A stretch of 64,000 nt of DNA, from NCBI RefSeq assembly GCF_003843875.1, contig NZ_RKRF01000007.1:744001-808000 (forward strand), given 5' to 3'. Position 1 is the stretch's first letter; each line of letters opens with the position of its first letter. The position numbers and the translations under genes were made by a program. Under the pieces are notes generated by a model. That model saw nothing but the letters and a program-made list of their open reading frames with translations. It was not told where the DNA came from and did no database searches. This document shows, in pieces, positions 1 to 8,133 of this stretch. The DNA is from Aquisalibacillus elongatus. GTDB lineage: Bacteria; Bacillota; Bacilli; Bacillales; Alkalibacillaceae.

Positions 1-1030
1 CTTTTATTGAACCGGTTAGTAATTCAATGTTTAAAATGCCATCAAATATTTCTTTTAATGATTCTTCGTGCTGCTCGGCCAAAATTTCAGTAGGCACCAT
101 TAGAGCCCCCTGTTGACCTGATAAGCAAGCGACATACAAGGCTATCGCAGCAACAACAGTTTTTCCTGACCCAACATCCCCTTGTAGCAATCGGTTCATA
201 CGGTTTACGCTTTTTAAATCGCTAAGAATTTCATTTAAGACTCGATTCTGACTATCGGTTAATTCGAAAGATAAACCTTTGATAAACTCATCGATTTTAG
301 ATTCATCAAATGTTTTGGGCATACCTTGCGTTTGCTTTTTATGATGTTCTTTAATCCATTGCATTTTAAGCTGAAAAATAAAAAGTTCTTCAAATATAAA
401 TCGACGTCTAGCGTGTTTTAAAGTTGTTTTGGATGTCGGTTGATGTAATTCTCTAACGGCCTGTGGTCTATTTGGTAATTTATATTCTGTTAAATACTTA
501 TCAGCCAACATCTCTTCAATCTCATCCACCGATGATTTAAGAGCGTAAGATACGAGCTTTTTAATTTGATTTGTCGTCAAGTTTCCCTTTGTATGATAGA
601 CAGGCTGAATCGTTTGTTCTTCGCTGAACGATTTAGGGTGAAATTTTTGAACTGTTATTTGCAAACGATGCATGTCCCATTTACCAGTTAGGGTAACCGT
701 TTCTCCGCGTATTAATTGATCCTTTAAAAACGATTGATTAAAAAATACGGCTTTTATTGCTACAACGCCTACTTGGATTGTAACCGTTAATCGAGACTTT
801 TTACGTCCGAAGAAACTTAAATTAGGTTCGGAAACAATTTCACCTTGTATGGTTGCTATTTCTTCATGGTTTAGTTCAGTTAGCGGTTTTACTTCAAAAA
901 AGTCATAACGAAAAGGAAAGTGGAAGAGCAAATCTCCCACTTTCGTAATCCCTAACATCTCTAGTTGTTCTTTCGTTTTCTCCCCGACACTTGGAATATG
1001 ATCGACTGGTTCTTTTATCAAAACAATCAC
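1..1030 (-). CDS. recG: ATP-dependent DNA helicase RecG (partial, N-terminal part)
   Basis: About 343 N-terminal residues of RecG, the branched-DNA helicase that remodels stalled replication forks and Holliday junctions; the rest lies beyond position 1. The N-terminal wedge/OB part is followed by the start of the helicase core, with a Walker A motif GDVGSGKT encoded near 120-170 and the following TEILAEQH motif. The start is uncertain: GTG at 1030 or TTG at 1021 both give the family-like beginning IKEPVDHIPSVG; no strong Shine-Dalgarno is visible. It is the last gene of the fakA-sdaAB-sdaAA-recG neighbourhood, as in B. subtilis. Confidence 0.9.
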   Translation of the reverse strand, partial: MIVLIKEPVDHIPSVGEKTKEQLEMLGITKVGDLLFHFPFRYDFFEVKPLTELNHEEIATIQGEIVSEPNLSFFGRKKSRLTVTIQVGVVAIKAVFFNQSFLKDQLIRGETVTLTGKWDMHRLQITVQKFHPKSFSEEQTIQPVYHTKGNLTTNQIKKLVSYALKSSVDEIEEMLADKYLTEYKLPNRPQAVRELHQPTSKTTLKHARRRFIFEELFIFQLKMQWIKEHHKKQTQGMPKTFDESKIDEFIKGLSFELTDSQNRVLNEILSDLKSVNRMNRLLQGDVGSGKTVVAAIALYVACLSGQQGALMVPTEILAEQHEESLKEIFDGILNIELLTGSIK

Positions 1031-1054
1031 TCATTTTCATTCTTTTTTCGGATA

Positions 1055-1933
1055 TTACTCTGCGGCAGAGCCAAAGATTTTGGCCGCCAATGCTTTTCCA
1101 GTAGGTGTTGCAGCTAAACCACCTTCTGCTGTTTCTTTTAAGGTTGATGACATTTTCTCACCAATTTGATACATTGCACCAATAACTTCATCGCAAGGAA
1201 TACGGCTTGTAACACCCGCTAATGCTAAATCAGCAGACACAATTGCTTGTGATGAACCCATCGCATTACGTTTAACACACGGAACTTCAACGAGTCCTGC
1301 TACTGGGTCGCAAACTAGACCTAACATATTCTTAAGCGTAATCGCCATGGCTTGTGCCGATTGCTCAGGTGTTCCTCCAGCCATCTCAACAGCCGCTGCA
1401 CTCGCCATTCCTGCTGCAGAGCCAACTTCAGCCTGGCAACCACCAGCAGCACCTGAGATTGAAGCGTTATTCGCAATAACCTGACCAAACGCGCCTGCAG
1501 TAAAAAGAAAGCGTACCATTTGTTCACGAGTAGGGTTAAGGCGATCTTTTATACCGAATAAAACACCAGGAACACAACCAGCACTTCCAGCTGTAGGTGT
1601 CGCACAAATTGTCCCCATCGCAGCGTTCACTTCATTTGTTGAAACAGCTTTACTAACAACTTCTAACATTAAATCACCTGAAAGCGGTTGCTTTTCTTCG
1701 CGATATTTTTGGATTAATACAGCATCGCCACCCGTTAATCCAGACTTAGATTTCACACCTTGTAAGCCTTCTTCAACGGCATCTTCCATAACATCTAAGT
1801 TTCGTTCCATCTCGGCAAATATCTGTTCTCGAGTCTTTCCGCTTTCTTCAATTTCTTGCTCAATCATTACTTCTGAAATCGGTATATTTCTCTCTTCAGT
1901 TATTTTAATTAAGTCACTAACACTACGAAACAC
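1055..1933 (-). CDS. sdaAA: L-serine dehydratase, iron-sulfur-dependent, alpha subunit
   Basis: 292 residues, the usual length of the separate alpha chain. With the beta chain it deaminates L-serine to pyruvate and ammonia in the cytoplasm using an oxygen-sensitive [4Fe-4S] cluster. Cysteines likely to bind the cluster are in CATPTAGSAGCVPG (about residues 109-122) and in the C-terminal CDPVAGLVEVPC stretch. The gene starts 16 bases after the sdaAB stop and is probably translated from the same mRNA. Context sdaAB-sdaAA-recG is the B. subtilis order. Confidence 0.95.
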   Translation of the reverse strand: MFRSVSDLIKITEERNIPISEVMIEQEIEESGKTREQIFAEMERNLDVMEDAVEEGLQGVKSKSGLTGGDAVLIQKYREEKQPLSGDLMLEVVSKAVSTNEVNAAMGTICATPTAGSAGCVPGVLFGIKDRLNPTREQMVRFLFTAGAFGQVIANNASISGAAGGCQAEVGSAAGMASAAAVEMAGGTPEQSAQAMAITLKNMLGLVCDPVAGLVEVPCVKRNAMGSSQAIVSADLALAGVTSRIPCDEVIGAMYQIGEKMSSTLKETAEGGLAATPTGKALAAKIFGSAAE

Positions 1934-1949
1934 ATTCCCACTTCCCTTC

Positions 1950-2612
1950 TTAATCAGCTATTGTGACCACTTGTAAAATATGATCACATGTCCCAAGTTG
2001 CTGCATGACTTCATCCGGGATCGGCTGATCGGTTTCAATGACCATCATGGCATCTTTGCCTTGTTCTTTTCGGACAACTTCCATATGACCAATATTAATC
2101 TCTTTTTCTGCTAATACTTTAGTAACCGATGCAATTGCACCATAACGATCATTGTGCATGACTAAAATCGCAGGTGACCCACCTGATAAACGTAATTCGA
2201 AACCATTTAGCTCCGTAATTTCAGCTTTTCCTCCACCGATTGATATACCTACGAGCTCAAATTCACCCTCTTGATCTCCTATATGAATACGAGCTGTATT
2301 CGGATGTTCTGAGGAACCTTCTTCTTCTATAAATTCTACTTTCATTCCGCATTCTTCAGCATAACGAAATGCATCTTTTATTCGATCATCAAATGTATCA
2401 TAATCTAATAATCCACCAATGATAGCAACATCCGTCCCATGGCCTTTATACGTCTTAGCAAACGAACCATATAAATATATCTTAGCCCATTCCGGTTGGC
2501 GTCCAAACAACTGCCTAGCCATTTTCCCTATTCTAGCAGCTCCAGCTGTGTGCGAACTAGATGGACCAATCATAACGGGACCGATAATATCAAAGACCGA
2601 TCTGAATTTCAT
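1950..2612 (-). CDS. sdaAB: L-serine dehydratase, iron-sulfur-dependent, beta subunit
   Basis: 220 residues. The N-terminal beta-chain domain carries the family signature IGPSSSHTAGAARIGKMA (about residues 16-33). The C-terminal 70 residues form an ACT domain (from about 148), a small-molecule-binding fold that may sense serine. It forms the heterodimer with SdaAA. A Shine-Dalgarno AAGGTGG lies 8 bases upstream of the ATG. The promoter should lie in the 167-bp gap shared with the divergent purine permease, but no clear minus-strand promoter stands out there. Confidence 0.95.
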   Translation of the reverse strand: MKFRSVFDIIGPVMIGPSSSHTAGAARIGKMARQLFGRQPEWAKIYLYGSFAKTYKGHGTDVAIIGGLLDYDTFDDRIKDAFRYAEECGMKVEFIEEEGSSEHPNTARIHIGDQEGEFELVGISIGGGKAEITELNGFELRLSGGSPAILVMHNDRYGAIASVTKVLAEKEINIGHMEVVRKEQGKDAMMVIETDQPIPDEVMQQLGTCDHILQVVTIAD

Positions 2613-2693
2613 CTAATACACCACCTTATTAACATTCTACTACTATTTTAAATGGAATTAGACTAAAAGCCAACAAGTATTAGCAAAACTTAT

Positions 2694-2723
2694 TTGAACT
2701 TCGTTTGTATTTACCGTTATAAT
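2694..2723 (+). promoter_or_regulatory. Candidate sigma-A promoter of the purine permease gene
   Basis: TTGAAC at 2694-2699, an 18-base spacer and a perfect TATAAT at 2718-2723. The predicted leader is about 50 bases and includes a small GGGTA/TACCC hairpin around 2731-2742 and a GC-rich stretch. It is too short for a purine riboswitch aptamer, so no riboswitch is called. A Shine-Dalgarno AAGGAG lies just upstream of the ATG at 2780. Confidence 0.6.
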
Positions 2724-2779
2724 ATGCTTTGGGTAACTACCCGGGCGGGCGAGGGCTAACAACAGAAGAAGGAGTTTAA

Positions 2780-4045
2780 ATGAAACAATTAAATAACCAA
2801 CAATGGCCAACCGAGGTTATAGCGGGAATCATTGGGTATTTAACAACCGTTTATATTGTCGCTGTTAACAGCTCTATCCTAGCTGAGGCAGGTATTGACC
2901 GTGAACAAGCGATGATTGCGACAATTCTAGCTAGCTTTATCGGAAGTGTACTTGTAGGTGTTTGGGCGAAGGTGCCGATCATTATTATTCCCGGTATGGG
3001 GGTAAACGTTCTTTTTACTTTTTCAATCGTTCAACAGTATAATTTCTCTTACGCCGAAGGGCTAGGAGTGGTTGTTGTATCGAGCATTATTTTCCTAATA
3101 ACTGCTATAACACCTTTAGGTGAAAGCTTTAAACAGGCAGTGCCCGATTCGTTAAAACACGGAATTACAATTGGATTAGGGTTATTTTTAGTCCTAATCG
3201 GTTTAGAAAATGGCGGATTGATTGTAAGTGGTGATTATTCGATTATCACGCTTGGCGATTTTTCTTCACCCAATGTGATTGTCAGTTTGTTATCGTTAAC
3301 GGTTGGAATCTTACTATTTGTTAAAAATGTTCCAGCTAATTTCTTAATAACAATGATTCTAGGAACTTGGTTCGCTTCTTTATTCGGTGTATTAAATACG
3401 GAAAGAGGAGCTACTTTAACGGTTGATGGTATTACGGATTTATTCGTCTTACCTGAGTTTGGCCATATTGGTCAGTTAGCATTTTGGATAGCTGTCTTAC
3501 CTCTATCAATTGTACTAATTTTTGAAAGTATGGGGTTAATTCATGGACAGTTAAATATGCTCAATAAATCCGATGCTTTTAAGAAAACTAACCGCAGTAG
3601 TGCTACTTCTGCATTATTAAGTGGTTTTTTCGGAACATCACCAACAGTTCCAGCAGCAGAGACAGCTGCAGTGGTTGCTTCAAATGCCCGAACAGGAATA
3701 GCGAGTATTGTAGCAGGTATTTTGTTTTTGCTAACATTTTTCTTTATTCCGTATATATCGATGATTCCATCGATGGCCATTAGCCCAATTCTAATTATTG
3801 TTGGTGTTCTCATGATGCAGAACATTAAATATATTAAAATTGATGACCTAACGGAAGCATTCCCAACGTTTTTAATCATGTTTATGATTCCGTTCACTTA
3901 TAGCATTGCTGATGGAATGGCATTTGGATTTATTGCTTATCCAATCATCAAAATTGCAACCCATCAAAAAGATCAACTTTCACCAATATTAATCATTATT
4001 TCAAGCTTATTCTTAATGGAATTTTTCATAAAAGCATTGATATAA
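2780..4045 (+). CDS. AzgA-type (NCS2) guanine/hypoxanthine permease
   Basis: 421 residues, a polytopic membrane protein with 12 or more hydrophobic segments. It matches the AzgA branch of the nucleobase/cation symporter-2 superfamily (B. subtilis PbuG and PbuO), which imports hypoxanthine, guanine and adenine by proton symport. Family motifs visible are GYLTTVYIVAVNS near the N-terminus, GMGVNVLFTF (about 74-83) and GTSPTVPAAE in the second half. It stands alone on the plus strand between divergent sdaAB and convergent fakA and ends at a bidirectional terminator. Exact substrate cannot be read from sequence. Confidence 0.85.
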   Translation: MKQLNNQQWPTEVIAGIIGYLTTVYIVAVNSSILAEAGIDREQAMIATILASFIGSVLVGVWAKVPIIIIPGMGVNVLFTFSIVQQYNFSYAEGLGVVVVSSIIFLITAITPLGESFKQAVPDSLKHGITIGLGLFLVLIGLENGGLIVSGDYSIITLGDFSSPNVIVSLLSLTVGILLFVKNVPANFLITMILGTWFASLFGVLNTERGATLTVDGITDLFVLPEFGHIGQLAFWIAVLPLSIVLIFESMGLIHGQLNMLNKSDAFKKTNRSSATSALLSGFFGTSPTVPAAETAAVVASNARTGIASIVAGILFLLTFFFIPYISMIPSMAISPILIIVGVLMMQNIKYIKIDDLTEAFPTFLIMFMIPFTYSIADGMAFGFIAYPIIKIATHQKDQLSPILIIISSLFLMEFFIKALI

Positions 4046-4065
4046 GTTGGTATTGATGAAGCTTT

Positions 4066-4112
4066 GAGAAGCTCGCGCCGTGCCCGCGGAAAGCGTCCAC
4101 CGAAAGTGAATC
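4066..4112. repeat. GC-rich intergenic remnant resembling a Bacillaceae dispersed repeat
   Basis: The stretch around 4066-4112 is far more GC-rich than the flanking DNA and contains GTGCCCGCGGAAAGCG. From memory, CCGCGGAAAGCG-type sequences recur between genes in many Bacillaceae genomes as part of short dispersed repeats. Only one copy was noticed here, so its identity as a repeat is inference. It lies after the permease stop and before the shared terminator. Confidence 0.35.
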
Positions 4113-4146
4113 ACAATAACAACAACGGAACATATAGAGTCATTAA

Positions 4147-4194
4147 TAAAAAAGTTCAGTTTAAAGCGAAAAGGCTCTAAACTGAACTTTTTTT
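4147..4194. terminator. Bidirectional intrinsic terminator (purine permease / fakA)
   Basis: A perfect 13-bp stem, AAAGTTCAGTTTA at 4151-4163 and its complement at 4178-4190, with a run of T on the plus strand (4188-4194) and a run of A at the other side giving U on the minus-strand transcript. It serves the two convergent genes. Confidence 0.9.
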
Positions 4195-4211
4195 AGTGTA
4201 TTAGATATATA

Positions 4212-5885
4212 TTATTCCACTGAGAAAATGAATGAATAGATCGGTTGTTTTCCTTCTATGACTTCTACTTCAAGCTCGTCAAAATTTTCTTCTACAAATG
4301 CTTCAATTTGCTCAACTTCTTCACTTGTTCCATCTTCACCTTGTAAAATCGTTAAGATCTCATCCTCTTCATCATCAATCATTTGCTTCAATAATTCAAA
4401 GATGGTTTTCATTTTATCAGTATCAACTGACTGAATGCTGCCATCAAGAATACCCATAAAGTTACCTTCTTCGATCGTCTTACCATCAATTTGTGTATCT
4501 CTTACCGCATACGTCACTTGACCAGTTTTAACAAGGTCTAGTGATTCTGTCATTAGTTGATGGTTCTCTGACAAATCAACTTCTGGATTATAAGACAACA
4601 TAGCTGTCATACCTTGTGGCACAGTTTTTGTTGGTACAACTTTTAACTCACAGTCGACTAAGTCTTCTGCCTGCTCTGCTGCCATAATGATATTTTTGTT
4701 ATTTGGTAGCACTAACACATGATCTGCATTCGCTTGATTAACTGCCTCAACAATATCTTGAGTACTTGGATTCATCGTCTGACCGCCTTCAATAACAATA
4801 TCTGCATTTAGGCTTTCAAACATCGTTTTAATCCCTTCACCCATCGCAACGGTCACAACAGCCATATGAGAACGTTTCTTTTCTTGCTTAGGCTCAGCCG
4901 CTGGGCGGTCCTCATCAACAATCGCAGAATGCTGCTCACGCATGTTTTCAATTTTTATGTTTATTAAACTACCATACCTCTGCCCAATGGTCATAACTTC
5001 ACCTGGGTACTCGGTATGAATATGGACTTTTACGACTTCATCGTCAGAAACGACTAATAATGAATCCCCATGTTCACTTAGCTCTTCACGATACTGATCT
5101 TCATCAAATGGGTTTTCGTTCGTCTTTTCATTTTCAAACTTCACCATAAATTCTGTACAATAACCAAACTCAATATCTTCTGTCTTCATGAAATCTTGGT
5201 GCATTTTATGATGCTCAGCATTAACCATTTCATCTAAAGATGGTTGTGCACTTTGTTCAGGTAATTCTTCACCCTTTAAAGAAGCAATAAAACCTTCATA
5301 TACTGTCACAAGGCCTTGTCCACCACTATCAACAACACCTACTTCTTTAAGAACCGGAAGTAGTTCTGGCGTATGATCTAATGACTTCTTAGCCTCTTCA
5401 AGAACGATTTCAAAAAACTCAGTAACAGATTCAGTTTGCTTTGCAGCTTGCTCCCCAGCTTTTGCTGCATCTTTAGCTACTGTCAAAATAGTTCCTTCAA
5501 CAGGCTTCATAACCGCCTTATAAGCTGTATCAACACCTGATTGTAATGCTTCAGCCAAATCATTAATTTCTAGAGATTCTTTCTCTTGGACATTTTTAGA
5601 AAAACCACGGAATAATTGCGATAAGATAACCCCTGAGTTACCTCTAGCACCCATTAACAATCCTTTAGCTAAAGCGTTAGAAACTTCACCTACATGATTG
5701 GCTTTTACTTTTTTTACTTCTTCTGCACCAGAAGTCATCGTTAAATTCATGTTGGTTCCCGTATCACCATCTGGTACAGGGAATACATTTAAAGAATCAA
5801 TCATATTTGCTTGATTAGATAAATGATGTGCGCCTAATAAAATCATTTGCGCAAATTGATCACCATTCAACATTCGATTAGACAC
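4212..5885 (-). CDS. fakA: Fatty acid kinase catalytic subunit FakA (YloV, DhaL-type)
   Basis: 557 residues. FakA phosphorylates fatty acids delivered by FakB proteins, feeding PlsX/PlsY phospholipid synthesis. The N-terminal DhaL nucleotide-binding domain has NVFPVPDGDTGTNMN (about residues 34-48) and MGARGNSGVILSQ; the middle and C-terminal domains match YloV throughout (MAVVTVAMGEG, EGGQTMNPST). A longer frame opens at 5903, but its codons 2-4 contain the AAGGAGG Shine-Dalgarno, so the GTG at 5885, 8 bases beyond it, is the start chosen; it also gives the family-like N-terminus SNRMLNG. It follows the Asp23-family gene by about 30 bases. Confidence 0.95.
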   Translation of the reverse strand: MSNRMLNGDQFAQMILLGAHHLSNQANMIDSLNVFPVPDGDTGTNMNLTMTSGAEEVKKVKANHVGEVSNALAKGLLMGARGNSGVILSQLFRGFSKNVQEKESLEINDLAEALQSGVDTAYKAVMKPVEGTILTVAKDAAKAGEQAAKQTESVTEFFEIVLEEAKKSLDHTPELLPVLKEVGVVDSGGQGLVTVYEGFIASLKGEELPEQSAQPSLDEMVNAEHHKMHQDFMKTEDIEFGYCTEFMVKFENEKTNENPFDEDQYREELSEHGDSLLVVSDDEVVKVHIHTEYPGEVMTIGQRYGSLINIKIENMREQHSAIVDEDRPAAEPKQEKKRSHMAVVTVAMGEGIKTMFESLNADIVIEGGQTMNPSTQDIVEAVNQANADHVLVLPNNKNIIMAAEQAEDLVDCELKVVPTKTVPQGMTAMLSYNPEVDLSENHQLMTESLDLVKTGQVTYAVRDTQIDGKTIEEGNFMGILDGSIQSVDTDKMKTIFELLKQMIDDEEDEILTILQGEDGTSEEVEQIEAFVEENFDELEVEVIEGKQPIYSFIFSVE

Positions 5886-5919
5886 TCTCTTTTCCTCCTT
5901 CATCCAAACACGATGTCTA

Positions 5920-6279
5920 TTACGAAGTTACGCGAACTCCATGAATATAAATGTTCACTGTATTGACATCAAGTCCCATCATCTTTTTTAATGAATATTT
6001 CACTTGGTTTTGTACGTTATGAGCTACTTCAGATACTTTAGTACCATATCCAACAATAATATACATATCAATATCGATTTGATCTTCTTCGTGACGTACG
6101 ACGACACCTTTAGTGAAGTTCTCTTTACCTAAGATCTCAGATAAACCATCTTTAAGTTGCTTGCGTGATGCCATACCTACAATACCATAACATTCAACGG
6201 CTGCACCACCTGCAATTGTAGAAATAACTTCTTTTGAGATTGAAACGGTACCATATTCATTACGTACTTCAATCGACAT
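5920..6279 (-). CDS. yloU: Asp23/Gls24 family protein (YloU)
   Basis: 119 residues, an alkaline-shock/Gls24 family protein close to B. subtilis YloU: SIEVRNEYG at the start, VECYGIVGM, DIDMYIIVGYGTK and VNIYIHGVRV at the end. Members are small cytoplasmic or membrane-anchored proteins linked to envelope stress; the molecular function is not firmly known. An upstream ATG at 6285 directly abuts the GAGGAGG Shine-Dalgarno, so the second ATG at 6279, six bases further, is preferred. The gene precedes fakA and is divergent from rpmB. Confidence 0.9.
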   Translation of the reverse strand: MSIEVRNEYGTVSISKEVISTIAGGAAVECYGIVGMASRKQLKDGLSEILGKENFTKGVVVRHEEDQIDIDMYIIVGYGTKVSEVAHNVQNQVKYSLKKMMGLDVNTVNIYIHGVRVTS

Positions 6280-6326
6280 ATCCATCCTCCTCGGTTCATG
6301 ACTACGGTTATTTTACTATAAGCACA

Positions 6327-6355
6327 ATAAAATGAAAAGTATAGCTTTCTGTCAA
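6327..6355 (-). promoter_or_regulatory. Weak candidate promoter of yloU-fakA
   Basis: On the minus strand TTGACA (complement of 6350-6355), a 17-base spacer and TTTTAT (complement of 6327-6332), which matches the -10 consensus at four of six positions. The -35 lies in a perfect inverted repeat TCAAGTT-AAAA-AACTTGA at 6352-6369. Confidence 0.35.
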
Positions 6356-6387
6356 GTTAAAAAACTTGATATCACAAACATCCATTA

Positions 6388-6416
6388 TTGAAAACCTTTT
6401 AACCATATGGTAAATT
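6388..6416 (+). promoter_or_regulatory. Candidate promoter of rpmB
   Basis: TTGAAA at 6388-6393, exactly 17 bases, then TAAATT at 6411-6416. It is about 50 bases upstream of the GTG start of rpmB in a short AT-rich gap. The -10 is imperfect, so confidence is moderate. Confidence 0.45.
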
Positions 6417-6469
6417 AGATAAGTAACGATATTAGAGATATTTTTTCTGAAAGCTAGGAGGGAATTATT

Positions 6470-6658
6470 GTGGCACGTAAATGTAAAGTAACTGGACGTA
6501 AAACGACTACTGGTAACAATCGTTCACACGCTATGAACGCTTCTAAGCGTAAATTTAAATCCAACGTACAAAAAGTACGTGTTATGGTAGATGGTAAACC
6601 TCAAAAAGTTTACGTATCTACTCGTGCACTTAAATCAGGTAAAGTTGAGCGTGCATAA
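6470..6658 (+). CDS. rpmB: 50S ribosomal protein L28
   Basis: 62 residues, full length for bacterial L28. It matches the family from [11 protein letters not shown] to [10 protein letters not shown]. It binds 23S rRNA in the large subunit. There is a single cysteine (residue 5), so the CxxC-type zinc ribbon of some L28 paralogues is absent. The start is GTG with an AGGAGGG Shine-Dalgarno. It is monocistronic with its own terminator, and divergent from yloU as in B. subtilis. Confidence 0.98.
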   Translation: MARKCKVTGRKTTTGNNRSHAMNASKRKFKSNVQKVRVMVDGKPQKVYVSTRALKSGKVERA

Positions 6659-6673
6659 ATGATTAAAATGAAC

Positions 6674-6709
6674 AAAAAAGCTACCTGTCATTTAGCAGGT
6701 AGCTTTTTT
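6674..6709 (+). terminator. Intrinsic terminator of rpmB
   Basis: Stem GCTACCTG (6680-6687) paired with CAGGTAGC (6696-6703), followed by TTTTTT. It ends 2 bases before the stop codon of the convergent spoVM; the flanking A run lets it work for spoVM as well. Confidence 0.85.
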
Positions 6710-6710
6710 G

Positions 6711-6788
6711 TTATTTTTTAAATAGATTCATAATTCCGCGAACGAGCCCACCTAAAAACCTAGGAAGCTTTACTGTATAAAATCTCAT
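6711..6788 (-). CDS. spoVM: Stage V sporulation protein M (25 residues)
   Basis: A 25-residue peptide, MRFYTVKLPRFLGG at its start and RGIMNLFKK at its end. It is clearly SpoVM, the amphipathic helix that recognises the convex forespore membrane and anchors SpoIVA to start coat assembly. In B. subtilis the protein has 26 residues. Pro9, which kinks the helix and is needed for curvature recognition, is conserved. An AGGAGGGGG Shine-Dalgarno precedes the ATG. Position between thiN and rpmB is exactly that of B. subtilis. It is shorter than usual gene-finding limits and easily missed. Confidence 0.95.
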   Translation of the reverse strand: MRFYTVKLPRFLGGLVRGIMNLFKK

Positions 6789-6831
6789 CTTCCCCCTCCT
6801 ATGCTACCCTTTCAATTACTAATGAAGACAA

Positions 6832-7470
6832 TTAATCGCGACTCTTTATAACTAATAATATGCCAGAGTTAAAAAAATAAGTACCTTTTTTTTCAGACCA
6901 TTCATTTGAAATCGTTAATGAAGAGCCCTGATTAATATCTTGATCTTCTAAAGTATAGCGAAATCCTTGAAGCGTTAAGCCATTCACCACTTCTGATAAG
7001 GGTAAAAAAGAAATATAAGGGTATGAGAGGTCTTTATTTAATTCATACTTTCCAGGATATTTTACAGTCATTTCATTCTGTGAATTAACCATCCAAGCAT
7101 CTAAATGTTTTTCTGCAAACATCGTTAATAGTTGAACATTCACCCAAGCATGATCCAAACGTCCGCCTGTTGCTCCATAAATATAAACTGTCGTAGGCTT
7201 TAATTTGATCGCCTCTAGAAATGCTAATTCAAGATCAGTTTCATCTTTAATACTAGAAAACTGATTAATCGCTTTAGTATTTTGTTTAATAGATTCTAGA
7301 CGATTGGGCTCAATTGAATCAAAATCTCCTGTTAGTAAGTCCGCTTGAATTCCTGACTCATATAAAACATTTGCCCCTTCATCGACACCAATCCAGTAAT
7401 CGATGTGGTTAACCTTCTTTAGATCAGGTATGTCATGGACCGGACCAGCAGCAACAATTCCAACATTCAT
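6832..7470 (-). CDS. thiN: Thiamine pyrophosphokinase
   Basis: 212 residues. Transfers pyrophosphate from ATP to thiamine to make thiamine diphosphate. The N-terminal catalytic domain shows GVDEGANVLYESGI and LLTGDFDSI (about residues 28-54), and a later GATGGRLDHA motif (about 119-128), both typical of the family. The C-terminal half is the smaller thiamine-binding beta domain. It starts 10 bases after the rpe stop, in the rsgA-rpe-thiN-spoVM order of B. subtilis. Confidence 0.93.
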   Translation of the reverse strand: MNVGIVAAGPVHDIPDLKKVNHIDYWIGVDEGANVLYESGIQADLLTGDFDSIEPNRLESIKQNTKAINQFSSIKDETDLELAFLEAIKLKPTTVYIYGATGGRLDHAWVNVQLLTMFAEKHLDAWMVNSQNEMTVKYPGKYELNKDLSYPYISFLPLSEVVNGLTLQGFRYTLEDQDINQGSSLTISNEWSEKKGTYFFNSGILLVIKSRD

Positions 7471-7480
7471 CTAACCACAC

Positions 7481-8131
7481 CTATTTTAAGCTTGATTTAA
7501 TATTTTTTATAGCGTCGCTTCGATTGTCCTGATTGAAAATCGCACTTCCAGCTACCAGAACTTCTGCACCAGCATCCACGCATTTTTTAGCCGTTTCTGC
7601 TTTAACTCCACCGTCGACTTCGATTTCGTAATGATAAAGATGTTTATCTTTTAGTTCTTTTAATGATTCAATTTTAGAAAGTGTTGAGTCAATAAACGAT
7701 TGCCCTCCAAATCCTGGATTAACCGTCATGACTAATACTAGATCAACATCACCTAAAATAGGTTCAATTTGACTCACTGGTGTAGCTGGGTTAATGACGA
7801 CGCCAGCTTTAACGCCTTCTGCTTTAATTTGTTGTACGACTCGATGCAAATGAGGACAAGCCTCTTGGTGAACACTAATAATATCGGCACCAGCTTCTGC
7901 AAAAGCTGAAACATAATGTTCTGGATTTTCAATCATTAAATGGACATCTAATGGTAAATCAGTGACTGGACGAATCGCATCCACAATTAATGGTCCGATT
8001 GTAATATTTGGCACAAAATGGCCGTCCATCACATCGACGTGAATGTAATCCGAATCGGCTTCAACGTCTTTAATTTCATCAGCTAATGTTGCGAAATTAG
8101 CAGAAAGAATGGAAGGTGCAATTTTTGTCAT
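7481..8131 (-). CDS. rpe: Ribulose-phosphate 3-epimerase
   Basis: 216 residues, a complete TIM-barrel epimerase interconverting ribulose 5-phosphate and xylulose 5-phosphate in the pentose phosphate pathway. Signature segments are IAPSILSAN at the start, [11 protein letters not shown] (metal and acid/base residues, about 33-43), LDVHLMI, and [17 protein letters not shown] Shine-Dalgarno precedes the ATG. It begins 2 bases after the rsgA stop, so it is likely coupled to it. Confidence 0.97.
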   Translation of the reverse strand: MTKIAPSILSANFATLADEIKDVEADSDYIHVDVMDGHFVPNITIGPLIVDAIRPVTDLPLDVHLMIENPEHYVSAFAEAGADIISVHQEACPHLHRVVQQIKAEGVKAGVVINPATPVSQIEPILGDVDLVLVMTVNPGFGGQSFIDSTLSKIESLKELKDKHLYHYEIEVDGGVKAETAKKCVDAGAEVLVAGSAIFNQDNRSDAIKNIKSSLK

Positions 8132-8133
8132 GA

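Noticed and set aside
2613-2693. Strong minus-strand promoter for sdaAB
   Set aside because: Only weak TTGTTG or TTGCTA boxes with poor -10 partners were seen, so none is annotated.
2724-2779. Purine riboswitch in front of the permease
   Set aside because: The predicted leader is only about 50 bases and lacks the conserved three-way junction sequences.
6786-6831. SigE-type promoter for spoVM
   Set aside because: A CATAG near the Shine-Dalgarno resembles part of a -10, but it would start transcription at the coding region; the gene may rely on read-through from thiN.
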